A stretch of 15,629 nt of DNA from the NCBI GenBank assembly GCA_938075575.1, contig CALJHI010000071.1, forward strand, positions 1-15,629, in the 5' to 3' direction. A program made the position numbers and the translations under genes. Source of the stretch: an uncultured SAR86 cluster bacterium (lineage in GTDB: Bacteria; Pseudomonadota; Gammaproteobacteria; Magnimaribacterales; D2472). Below, piece by piece: positions 6,914 to 14,108 of this stretch; within the stretch, counting starts at the first letter, position 1; each line of letters opens with the position of its first letter. Below the pieces are notes generated by a model. The model saw only the letters and a program-made list of their open reading frames with translations. It made no database searches and was not told the DNA's origin.

Positions 6914-8185
6914 TTATTCAAATTGCTTTTCTGCGCTAGCAAAAAGCAAATAGGTTGTTCCGCCTATAACTAAAACAAGGGAACATAATTGAAATATGAT
7001 TGCCCAAGACTCTAAATTCTCAAGTAGTAATCCAGTGATTATAGGACTAATTATTGCTGCTATCATACCTATACTTCCAGCTATACCATATAAAGAACCA
7101 GTATATTTTGGCCCTAAGTCTGCATGATTAACGCCGAAGCCGCCTGCACCAATGCCAGAAAATAAATTAGTTACACATAACAAAATGATCATATTAATAA
7201 TATTTTCCTGGAAAACTATTAAATACAAACACAATGCAGCCCCAAAAAAACCTAGGGTATTTGCCAATTTCCTAACAACAATTATCTTTACACCCCTTTT
7301 AATAAAGGTATCTGCAAGATAGCCTCCAAAAAGTAATGATACTACTGAGATAATACTAGGCACTAGGACCATAATTATGAATAAATTCGACTCGAGATCT
7401 ACTCCTAAGCCACCACTTGATACTGGGCTGGTAACATACTTAGGTAAATAGGAGATGAAAGTAAAAAAAGTCCAATTGTGACAAAATGTAGCTATTACAA
7501 TTGCCAAAAATGGTTTATTGGTAAGCAATTTTAATATTGGAAGGCTTTTAGCTGGTTCTTTAGCAGGAGCTTCTTCTTTTATAAGTCTAAGTTCATTTCC
7601 GCTTATAAGTGGATTGTTATTTGGATATGCATATATTTTCTTTTGCCAAAAAAAGAACCAAATAATACCTAAAGCCCCAAATGAGTAAAAAACTAATTCC
7701 CAAGAATAGTATTTAATTATGATTGCTGTTGCTACATAGCCAAATACAGTTCCAAATGACATGCCACTATTAGTAAAAGCAATTGCTCTTGTTCTTTCGT
7801 TAAATGGAATCCACCTAGCATATAGAGCATGCCATGATGGAAAAGTAATCCCCTCGCCCAAACCCATTAAAACTCTTATTAAGATTAATAACCAAAATCC
7901 ACTGTATGCAAAGAAAGGTGTAATAACCGTAAAAATTGACCACAGCAGAACACCATATGCCAGCACAACTTTCCCACCAAATCTATCAGCAAGATAGCCA
8001 CCAATCATCATTGTAAAGACATAGCCAAAATAAAAAGATCCAAGAATGAGACCAACCTCAGACTCAGACCACCCGAATTGTTTTTGCATTGGAATAATTG
8101 CAACGGAGATATTGACTCTATCAATATAGCAAATAAAGACCGCCAAAAAGGACATGAATATTAATTTATAGCGCTCTGGAATCAT
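6914..8185 (-). CDS. MFS transporter, anion:cation symporter-like
   Basis: This is a twelve-helix major facilitator protein of the inner membrane, about 423 residues. It opens with MIPERYKLIFMSFLAVFICYIDRVNISVA, a hallmark of the ACS/SLC17-type branch (organic-anion and sugar-acid uptake). A motif-A sequence GGYLADRFGGK follows helix 2, LMGLGEGITFPSWHALYARWIPFNERTRA covers helix 4 and the next loop, and a second GGYLAD lies after helix 7. An 8-codon upstream extension to a TTG at 8209 is open, but the ATG at 8185 fits the family N-terminus better; neither has a strong Shine-Dalgarno. It follows argH on the same strand with no visible terminator, so it may be the last gene of the arginine operon. 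The substrate is unknown. Confidence 0.88.
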   Translation of the reverse strand: MIPERYKLIFMSFLAVFICYIDRVNISVAIIPMQKQFGWSESEVGLILGSFYFGYVFTMMIGGYLADRFGGKVVLAYGVLLWSIFTVITPFFAYSGFWLLILIRVLMGLGEGITFPSWHALYARWIPFNERTRAIAFTNSGMSFGTVFGYVATAIIIKYYSWELVFYSFGALGIIWFFFWQKKIYAYPNNNPLISGNELRLIKEEAPAKEPAKSLPILKLLTNKPFLAIVIATFCHNWTFFTFISYLPKYVTSPVSSGGLGVDLESNLFIIMVLVPSIISVVSLLFGGYLADTFIKRGVKIIVVRKLANTLGFFGAALCLYLIVFQENIINMIILLCVTNLFSGIGAGGFGVNHADLGPKYTGSLYGIAGSIGMIAAIISPIITGLLLENLESWAIIFQLCSLVLVIGGTTYLLFASAEKQFE

Positions 8186-8224
8186 CTTATTAAAACTTAC
8201 AGCAAGCAATAAACTTATACAAAT

Positions 8225-9517
8225 TTATTTAAGTTTTTTTTGTTTACTTAACCTATTTTCTAATTTATTTAGATTTAAATTAGCTGGCGATCCCGCTGAT
8301 GAATTTGCCTTATTGCTTTCAGTTACATCATTAGATACTTCTGAAGATTTAATAATATTATAAGCATCCCTAAATGGAGTACCTTTGGCAACTAAATCAT
8401 AGACCTTATCTGTCATCCTCATCTCGTCATCAATAAAGCTATTGGATTGCTCTTTATCGATAACAATACTTTTAATCAAGTCTGGAAGAATCTCTAATGA
8501 TTGCTTTACAATTTGAAAACTTTCCACAAGACTTTTCTTTGTTAATTGTAGGTCTCTATGATATCCGCTCGGCAATGAAATGAGATTCTCTAATTCAGAA
8601 GATTGGCCAGCTAAAATAGCATAGTTTGCTCTAAGTAATTCGATCACATCTGGATTATTTTTATTTGGCATTATTGATGATCCAGTAAGATATTTTTTAT
8701 CAATCTTTAGTAGATTAAATTCTTGAGATAAAAATAAACTCATATCCCAAGAAAATTTCCTTAGATCAAACATGGGTTGTTTTAATGAGCTTAATATTTG
8801 CATTTCATACTTTCCCCTACTGTTTTGAACATACATGCTATTTAGCTGCAATCTATTAAAGCCCAATTCTTCTGAAACTGATTTTCTATCTAAAGGAAGC
8901 TTTACTCCATAACCTGCTGCAGTACCAAGAGGATTATTATTAATCCAATCATGTGTATATGTAATTAGATCGATATTATCCATAAATGATTCAGCGTAAG
9001 CAGAAAACCACAAACCCCATGATGATGGCATTGCTCTTTGCAAGTGAGTATATCCAGGCATTGGATCATTTTTATGCTTATAGGCCATATCTAAGAATGA
9101 GGAGGCAATTTTTATATTTAGATTCTTTATAGAAAGCAACTGATCTTTAGCAAAAAGTCTCATCGCTACAGAAACCTGATCATTTCTACTCCTTCCAGTG
9201 TGCACTTTTTTTCCTAAATCACCATGCTCGTTTGTTAAGAAAAACTCAATAGCTGAGTGGCAATCTTCATACTCGTTTGTAAGCTTAAATTTTCCACTTG
9301 TAAAATCTTTTTTAAGGTGTTTTAAGGATTTTTTAAGCTTTAATAATTCTGTTTTTTTGATAACTTTAATATTAAACAATGCATTAATATGAGCAATTGT
9401 TGCATCAATATCATGGATGAATAAAAAGTTATCTAGCTCAATGTCATCCGATGAGAGAAATTTAGAAATTTGATCAGAAGAGTTTTTATTATTTGTATCC
9501 CATAGTTTTTTAGTCAT
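8225..9517 (-). CDS. argH: Argininosuccinate lyase
   Basis: This 430-residue enzyme cleaves argininosuccinate to arginine and fumarate, the last step of arginine synthesis. It belongs to the fumarase/aspartase superfamily: HTGRSRND (106-113), GYTHLQRA (155-162; His158 is the likely acid/base residue) and the signature loop GSSIMPNKNNP (279-289; catalytic Ser281). The pattern DDIELDNFLFIHDIDATIAH near the N-terminus and the SLPSGYHRDLQ block match Xanthomonas-type ArgH more than the E. coli type. It overlaps the end of argC by 8 nt, with an AGGAG Shine-Dalgarno inside argC. The Lys-rich C-terminal tail is ordinary for such AT-rich DNA. Confidence 0.96.
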   Translation of the reverse strand: MTKKLWDTNNKNSSDQISKFLSSDDIELDNFLFIHDIDATIAHINALFNIKVIKKTELLKLKKSLKHLKKDFTSGKFKLTNEYEDCHSAIEFFLTNEHGDLGKKVHTGRSRNDQVSVAMRLFAKDQLLSIKNLNIKIASSFLDMAYKHKNDPMPGYTHLQRAMPSSWGLWFSAYAESFMDNIDLITYTHDWINNNPLGTAAGYGVKLPLDRKSVSEELGFNRLQLNSMYVQNSRGKYEMQILSSLKQPMFDLRKFSWDMSLFLSQEFNLLKIDKKYLTGSSIMPNKNNPDVIELLRANYAILAGQSSELENLISLPSGYHRDLQLTKKSLVESFQIVKQSLEILPDLIKSIVIDKEQSNSFIDDEMRMTDKVYDLVAKGTPFRDAYNIIKSSEVSNDVTESNKANSSAGSPANLNLNKLENRLSKQKKLK

Positions 9518-10448
9518 TTGTTACTCCTAATAACTCATCAAACCCACATGCTGAATTTAAATTTTGTATAGCTTGTGTTGCTGCACCTTTCAGGAGGTTA
9601 TCTATAACTGAGTACATTGTAAGATTTTTATTTGAAGAATCTAAAGAAAAGCCTCCTAGTGATGCGTGATGCTTACCAGCCACTTCTTGAATCATCGGCA
9701 TATCATTTAATCTTATTAACGGCATGTTTTCATAGTATTTTTTATAAAGATTATAAAGCTCCTCTTTTGAAAAAGATTCATTAAGTTGAATATGGGCTGT
9801 AATATGTATTCCTTGGAAAAAATTACCAACATGAGGTGAAAAGTAAATATTCTCATAACAATGCTTCCTGGCCTCTAATTCGTGTATGTGACCAGAAGGA
9901 GAATATGGAATAACATTATTCTTTAGTTTTTCAGGGTCATTCTTATCATTTAGAGTTGCTCCTGCACCACTGTAACCAGATATCCCAAAAGCACTGACTT
10001 TGCCATTTATATAAGGCTTTAATGGGGTTACTATTAATTGAATTGCAGTAGCATAGCAACCTGGATTACTAATATACTGGCCAGCGCTGGTCTTCTGAAT
10101 TTCAGGTATTCTATAATTCCAATCATCTTCAAATCTATGGTCAGAACTCAAATCCAATATAATAATTTTTGATGATGCCTTTTTAATTTTTTGCACATAT
10201 TCAATAGATTTATTATTTGGAAGTGCAAGTATTGCAATATCAATGCTATCGAGCTCAAAATCAGCATTATCAAGTTTTGAAAACCTTAAATCCGTGTTCT
10301 TTGAGTAATTTTCTACATATTTATCATATGCTGAAGAAGAGTATGCTTTTTTTAAATCAAAAAATGGGTGCTTGTCTAATAGCTTGATAATTTCTTTGCC
10401 AACATACCCTCTTCCACCAAAGAGAGCAATATTATACTTAGTCATCAT
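9510..10448 (-). CDS. argC: N-acetyl-gamma-glutamyl-phosphate reductase
   Basis: This 312-residue NADPH-dependent enzyme reduces N-acetylglutamyl phosphate to the semialdehyde, the third step of the pathway. The Rossmann motif GGRGYVGKE (11-19), the catalytic cysteine in SNPGCYATA (Cys131), the GYSGAG loop (158-163) and HIHE (187-190) are all present. The C-terminal VIDNLLKGAATQAIQNLN (281-298) matches the family's conserved dNL.KGAA.QA.qnmN. Its start overlaps the argB/A end by 11 nt, and an AAGGA Shine-Dalgarno lies about 10 nt upstream. Two ATGs are adjacent at the start; either could be used. Confidence 0.95.
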   Translation of the reverse strand: MMTKYNIALFGGRGYVGKEIIKLLDKHPFFDLKKAYSSSAYDKYVENYSKNTDLRFSKLDNADFELDSIDIAILALPNNKSIEYVQKIKKASSKIIILDLSSDHRFEDDWNYRIPEIQKTSAGQYISNPGCYATAIQLIVTPLKPYINGKVSAFGISGYSGAGATLNDKNDPEKLKNNVIPYSPSGHIHELEARKHCYENIYFSPHVGNFFQGIHITAHIQLNESFSKEELYNLYKKYYENMPLIRLNDMPMIQEVAGKHHASLGGFSLDSSNKNLTMYSVIDNLLKGAATQAIQNLNSACGFDELLGVTND

Positions 10449-11748
10449 AAATTACTGTCCTTGGTTGTTTTGATGCAAACTCAATACAAGATATGAGCTC
10501 TTTTAAGTCAGTTATTCCAATCCAAAAAATATACCAATCATCAAGTCTTTGGAATCCATCTGCTGCATCTTTATAAAAACTATTTATCACGTTAGTTGGT
10601 TTAGAACGCCAAAATACTTTTTTGTTATCTTTAATCATTTTCTTCCACATAGCATTACCCAAACCCTCTCCCCTTGCAGAGGAAATAACTGAAAATTTAT
10701 CCATATAAGCTACTTTGTGTTTTTTTGATAAGACTATTGCTGATCTATTGCAGGAGCTGATTAGATAATTATTATTGTTTTCATTGAAATAATTATTTGC
10801 AAGCTTTCCTTTAAATGATGATTCGATTATAGATTTGACGGCTTTGATTTGGAGTTGATCTAAATTGTTAAATGATCTAATTGTATGACCAGCTTTGACA
10901 AGTGTTCCAGACCCAGCATCAGTAAATAACTCCTTGCTTAAAAAGAGTGGTTTTGTGATTGAAACTGAGCTACTTGAAGGAAGAATATCTGTTAAAAGTT
11001 TTATTTGTTTAAGTTTTAGTTTCATGCCTGAGTGAAGCCATTCTTGTTTCATTAAAAAATCATAATCATCATTAATATTAATTGTAGAAATAAGTTTAGA
11101 ATTTTCGTTAAAAATTCCTCCTACTTCTGACAAAAATATTACTTTATCTGGCTCAATCTCTCTTGCTATTGCCAATGTTGCTAAATCAGCATTAATATTC
11201 ACATGATTTGTTTCTTTGGTTTTCCCCAATGGAGATATGACTGGAACAAAGCCTTCAGCAATAGAGGCTTTTATTGCATTTACATCCAAGCTTACAACAT
11301 CACCAACATAACCAAGGCTTTGATCCTTAATTTCACAATGAAAAATATCATCAACGAAAGATTTTGCATTTACGCCCTCAGCATCTAATGCTTTCACTAA
11401 TTTAATATTTTCTTCAGAAAATACTTTTATAGCTATCTGCAAGACATCTGCCGAGCTTACTCTTTGACCATTTATAAATTTATAATCAATTTTATTCTTC
11501 TCTAGCTCTTCGGATAGCATTGGGCCTGCGCCATGAACAATTATTGGGATAAGCCCAACTTCAGTTAAAAAAGAAATGGAAGAGATGAGATTATCTAGAT
11601 CATTTTTTAAAATCGCGCCTCCAACTTTTATCAAAGCAAATCTATAGTCATCAGAGGAAAATCTTTCTAGATATTTCCTAATTTCTTTTTGGCTGCTGAT
11701 GCTGCCTAAGAGCTTTAAAAAGGTTTCTTTTTTATAAACTTTATTCAT
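10438..11748 (-). CDS. argB: Bifunctional N-acetylglutamate kinase/synthase
   Basis: This 436-residue fusion performs the first two steps of arginine synthesis. Residues 1 to about 285 form an amino-acid kinase domain: IKVGGAIL (Lys41), VHGAGPMLSEEL (71-82), INADLATLA (185-193), LSEVGGIF (206-213) and GTLV (281-284). Residues from about 290 to the end form an acetyltransferase (GNAT/DUF619, vertebrate-NAGS-like) domain with the acetyl-CoA loop ARGEGLG (358-364) and VFWRSKPTNVINSFYKDAADG...WYIFWIG. This is the arrangement of the Xanthomonas NAGS/K protein, not the separate ArgA and ArgB of E. coli. It starts with an ATGA overlap on the argG stop and has no visible Shine-Dalgarno, so it depends on translational coupling. 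As the committed step it is likely feedback-inhibited by arginine (family knowledge). Confidence 0.95.
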   Translation of the reverse strand: MNKVYKKETFLKLLGSISSQKEIRKYLERFSSDDYRFALIKVGGAILKNDLDNLISSISFLTEVGLIPIIVHGAGPMLSEELEKNKIDYKFINGQRVSSADVLQIAIKVFSEENIKLVKALDAEGVNAKSFVDDIFHCEIKDQSLGYVGDVVSLDVNAIKASIAEGFVPVISPLGKTKETNHVNINADLATLAIAREIEPDKVIFLSEVGGIFNENSKLISTININDDYDFLMKQEWLHSGMKLKLKQIKLLTDILPSSSSVSITKPLFLSKELFTDAGSGTLVKAGHTIRSFNNLDQLQIKAVKSIIESSFKGKLANNYFNENNNNYLISSCNRSAIVLSKKHKVAYMDKFSVISSARGEGLGNAMWKKMIKDNKKVFWRSKPTNVINSFYKDAADGFQRLDDWYIFWIGITDLKELISCIEFASKQPRTVIYDD

Positions 11749-12941
11749 AATTTATTTTTATTTACCTTTGCCCATGTGGAGGAGCTTTGTCCAAATAACT
11801 TTATAAAACCAGAGGATTCTTCAATACCCCATGAAGCTGATTGAGCATATGTAGAATCTTTATTTACAAGCTTTTTCTTTGCATCAACTGAAATGGCAGT
11901 TACTCTCCCGGAAGATAGACAAACTTCCACAGCACCATTAACGGACTGTTGTATATCTTCTAAGAAATTTTCTAGATTTTTTGTTAAAGGATCAAAGTAG
12001 AATCCGCTATAAACTAGCTCGACCCATTTCTTACCAATAATAGGTTTAAAGAAACTTTGTTTATCAGTCAGAACAGTCTCCTCTAAGGCTTTGTGTGCTT
12101 TTTGAAGGATAGTTATTCCAGGCGCCTCAAATAAAATTCTTCCCTTAATCCCTATAATAGTGTCTCCGGTATAAATTTCTCTACCAATCCCATAAGACCC
12201 GCCATCAGTATTTAATTTTCTTAATAAATCGGCGCCTTTTAAAGATCTACCATTTATCTTTTTTGCCTCGCCCTTAATGAATTCAATTTTTATTTTTTTA
12301 TCTTTTTTAGGATATTGATCTGGCTTTTTGCAAAGAATATAGCTTTCATCAGATGGCTCTTTCCAATCATCTATCTCTGATCCTGATACTGTAACTCCCA
12401 TAATATTCTCATTTACACTATAAGATGAGCTTAAAGAAGATACTTTAAACCCTCTCTCTTTGAGATACTTAATCTCATAAGCTCTAACATCTTTTGATTT
12501 ATTTTGGATTTCTCTAATTGGGCTGAATGTATTAAAACTCCCAAGAGCCTGAATGGATAAATCAAACCTAACCTGATCATTGCCCATACCTGTACATCCG
12601 TGAGCAATATTTTTAGTTTTTAATTTATTAGATAAAGCAACTGCTTCTTTAACAATTAGGTACCTGTCTGAGCATAATGCAGGATATCTGTCTTGATACA
12701 ATGATCCTGACCAAATCAAGGGTTTAATTATTTCTTTCCATAGAGATTGGTCTATATTTTTATTGATATGTTTCTTTGCTCCCAACTCTATTGCCCTGTT
12801 TGTAATTTTTATTTGTTCTTTTTTTGATGTTCCTCCGGTATTTACAAATATAGTATGAACTTCAAATCCTTGTTCAATTAAATAGGGAACACAAAAACTT
12901 GTATCCAATCCACCTGAAAATGCTAAAACAATTTTTTTCAT
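11745..12941 (-). CDS. argG: Argininosuccinate synthase
   Basis: This 398-residue ATP-dependent ligase condenses citrulline and aspartate to argininosuccinate. The N-terminal PP-loop FSGGLDTS (8-15) binds ATP, and HGCTGMGNDQVRFDL follows at about 114-128. The variant pattern AFSGGLDTSFCVPYLIEQGFEVHTIFVNTGG and SGSEIDDWKEP resembles Xanthomonadales ArgG more than the E. coli protein. An AAGGG Shine-Dalgarno sits within the end of argF', and one base separates the two genes, so they are translated together. Its ATGA overlap links it to argB/A downstream. Confidence 0.96.
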   Translation of the reverse strand: MKKIVLAFSGGLDTSFCVPYLIEQGFEVHTIFVNTGGTSKKEQIKITNRAIELGAKKHINKNIDQSLWKEIIKPLIWSGSLYQDRYPALCSDRYLIVKEAVALSNKLKTKNIAHGCTGMGNDQVRFDLSIQALGSFNTFSPIREIQNKSKDVRAYEIKYLKERGFKVSSLSSSYSVNENIMGVTVSGSEIDDWKEPSDESYILCKKPDQYPKKDKKIKIEFIKGEAKKINGRSLKGADLLRKLNTDGGSYGIGREIYTGDTIIGIKGRILFEAPGITILQKAHKALEETVLTDKQSFFKPIIGKKWVELVYSGFYFDPLTKNLENFLEDIQQSVNGAVEVCLSSGRVTAISVDAKKKLVNKDSTYAQSASWGIEESSGFIKLFGQSSSTWAKVNKNKL

Positions 12942-12942
12942 T

Positions 12943-13944
12943 TTATTTACCCTTTAATAAAGTTGTTAGTAATGATTTTTGAACATGCAATCGATTAGCA
13001 GCTTCTTGAACTGCAATACAATAATCAGAATCCATAACCGCGTCTGTAGCTTTAATATTTCTTCTTAATGGAATACAATGACTAAACTTAGCGTTATTAG
13101 TTAATGCCATTTTTTTTTCATCAACAATAAAATTCTTGAATTTATCCCTAAGAATTTTTTCATTATTTGCATCATTAAAATAATTGATTGCCCCCCAGCT
13201 TTTTGCGTAAACAATATCAGCATCGGAATATCCATCTTCAATATTATGAGTAATTTCAAATGAAGCATTATTTTTAGAGCAATTTTCTTGAGCTTTACTT
13301 ATAAAAGATTCATGAAGGATATAGTCTTCTGTAGGACAAAGAAGCTTGACATTCATACCAAACTTACTAGCTATTAAGAGTGATGAATTAGCAACAGCTG
13401 TATTTAGCGGTTTTGGATGATAAGTCCATGTTATTAGGTAATTTTTTCCATCTAAGTCTCCTATCTCTTCTTGAAGAGAAAGTATATGAGCTAATTCTTG
13501 GCATGGATGAGTAATAGTTTCCATGTTCACAACTGGAACAGTTGAAAACTTCTCGAAACTCTTGATTACATTATCTGAAATATCCTCATTTATATCCTGA
13601 AATTTTGGAAAAGACCTAACTGCAATCAAATCACAGTATTCAGATAAAACTTTAGCCACTTCAATTATGTGCTCTTCTGAATCTTGATCCATAAGTGCAT
13701 TCTTTTTAAATTCTATTGGCCAAGCATCTTTACCAGGATGCAAAACAACAGCATAGCCACCAAGCTCTTGAACACCTATTTCAAAACTAGTTCTAGTTCT
13801 CATTGATGGATTAAAAAATAGCAATGCAACAGATTTATTCTTCAAGGTATCTTGAAATCTTTCTTTTTTTAAGTATTTTGCATAATCCAATATCTCTTGA
13901 AGGTCTGATCTTGTCCAATCGTCAGTCGTAATAAAGTTTTTCAT
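12943..13944 (-). CDS. argF': N-acetyl-L-ornithine carbamoyltransferase (AOTCase)
   Basis: This 333-residue transcarbamylase transfers carbamoyl phosphate to N-acetylornithine, yielding N-acetylcitrulline. The carbamoyl-phosphate motif SMRTRT (47-52), KDAWPIEF (72-79), HPCQELAH (146-153) and HCIPLRR (289-295) are conserved. Glu90 in the DSEEH segment aligns with Glu92 of the Xanthomonas campestris enzyme, the residue that marks an acetylornithine enzyme (Pro in succinylornithine enzymes). Lys298 (NIKATDAV) aligns with its carboxylated Lys302. It is therefore not an ordinary ArgF. A GAGAAAG-type Shine-Dalgarno precedes the ATG. It is the first structural gene of the operon and lies directly behind the attenuator. 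The symbol argF' follows Xanthomonas usage. Confidence 0.94.
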   Translation of the reverse strand: MKNFITTDDWTRSDLQEILDYAKYLKKERFQDTLKNKSVALLFFNPSMRTRTSFEIGVQELGGYAVVLHPGKDAWPIEFKKNALMDQDSEEHIIEVAKVLSEYCDLIAVRSFPKFQDINEDISDNVIKSFEKFSTVPVVNMETITHPCQELAHILSLQEEIGDLDGKNYLITWTYHPKPLNTAVANSSLLIASKFGMNVKLLCPTEDYILHESFISKAQENCSKNNASFEITHNIEDGYSDADIVYAKSWGAINYFNDANNEKILRDKFKNFIVDEKKMALTNNAKFSHCIPLRRNIKATDAVMDSDYCIAVQEAANRLHVQKSLLTTLLKGK

Positions 13945-13965
13945 TCTTTCTCTCTTTTAATAAAT

Positions 13966-13991
13966 AAAAAAAAACCCAGCTAAAGCTGGGT
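13966..13991 (-). terminator. Intrinsic terminator (attenuator segments 3:4)
   Basis: On the minus strand ACCCAGC (13991-13985), loop TTTA, and GCTGGGT (13980-13974) form a perfect 7-bp stem that leads straight into nine T's (13974-13966). It lies only 21 nt before the argF' ATG and downstream of the operon promoter, so it must act inside the arg leader. It could also stop readthrough from the Rieske gene upstream. Confidence 0.88.
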
Positions 13992-14016
13992 CTATTTCAC
14001 AACAGAAAAGATCCAG

Positions 14017-14061
14017 CTATAAAGCTGAAGCCCGTCTCGGTTGTGCGTTAAATCTAATCAT
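14017..14061 (-). CDS. Arginine leader peptide (14 aa)
   Basis: ATG to TAG encodes MIRFNAQPRRASAL, with Arg at positions 3, 9 and 10 (AGA, AGA, CGG). CGG should be a rare codon in such AT-rich DNA and may sharpen the response. There is no Shine-Dalgarno: the A of the ATG is 8 nt below the -10 box, so the transcript most likely begins at or one base before the start codon and is translated as a leaderless mRNA. Leaderless trpL in rhizobia is a known precedent. The peptide itself need have no function beyond positioning the ribosome over the attenuator. Confidence 0.75.
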   Translation of the reverse strand: MIRFNAQPRRASAL

Positions 14062-14068
14062 TGGAAAG

Positions 14069-14096
14069 AGTATAGCTATAAATAGCAGTTTGTAAA
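14069..14096 (-). promoter_or_regulatory. Promoter of the arginine operon
   Basis: TTTACA (14096-14091) and TATACT (14074-14069) are separated by 16 bp on the minus strand, a strong sigma70-like match. The start site is predicted at 14062-14061, on the leader ATG. The spacer contains an interrupted palindrome GCTAT-TT-ATAGC (14086-14075) that could be an operator. It lies 13 nt after the Rieske gene's stop codon. Confidence 0.8.
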
Positions 14097-14108
14097 CTTT
14101 TTTAATAT

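Larger units (their letters stand above)
13966..14062 (-). promoter_or_regulatory. Arginine-responsive transcription attenuator (predicted)
   Basis: Four mutually exclusive segments follow the leader peptide on the minus strand: segment 1 CAGCT (14027-14023), segment 2 AGCTGG (14018-14013), segment 3 CCAGCT (13989-13984) and segment 4 AGCTGGGT (13981-13974). Segments 1:2, 2:3 and 3:4 can each pair. The leader's stop codon lies at the edge of segment 2. A ribosome stalled on the tandem Arg codons (14037-14032) would mask segment 1 and free segment 2 for antitermination. One reaching the stop would mask segment 2 and let the 3:4 terminator form. CACAAC (14045-14040) can also pair with GTTGTG (14003-13998), stabilising the default terminating fold when the leader is not translated. 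Confidence 0.8.

Noticed and set aside
6903..6921. Imperfect inverted repeat at the thioredoxin-fold/MFS convergent stops
   Set aside because: It arises mostly from two facing TAA stop codons in AT-rich sequence and has no terminator shape.
13974..13991. Hairpin as merely the terminator of the Rieske gene
   Set aside because: A promoter and an Arg-codon ORF lie between the Rieske stop and the hairpin, and alternative pairing segments precede it, so a role in the arg leader explains more; a secondary terminator role stays possible.
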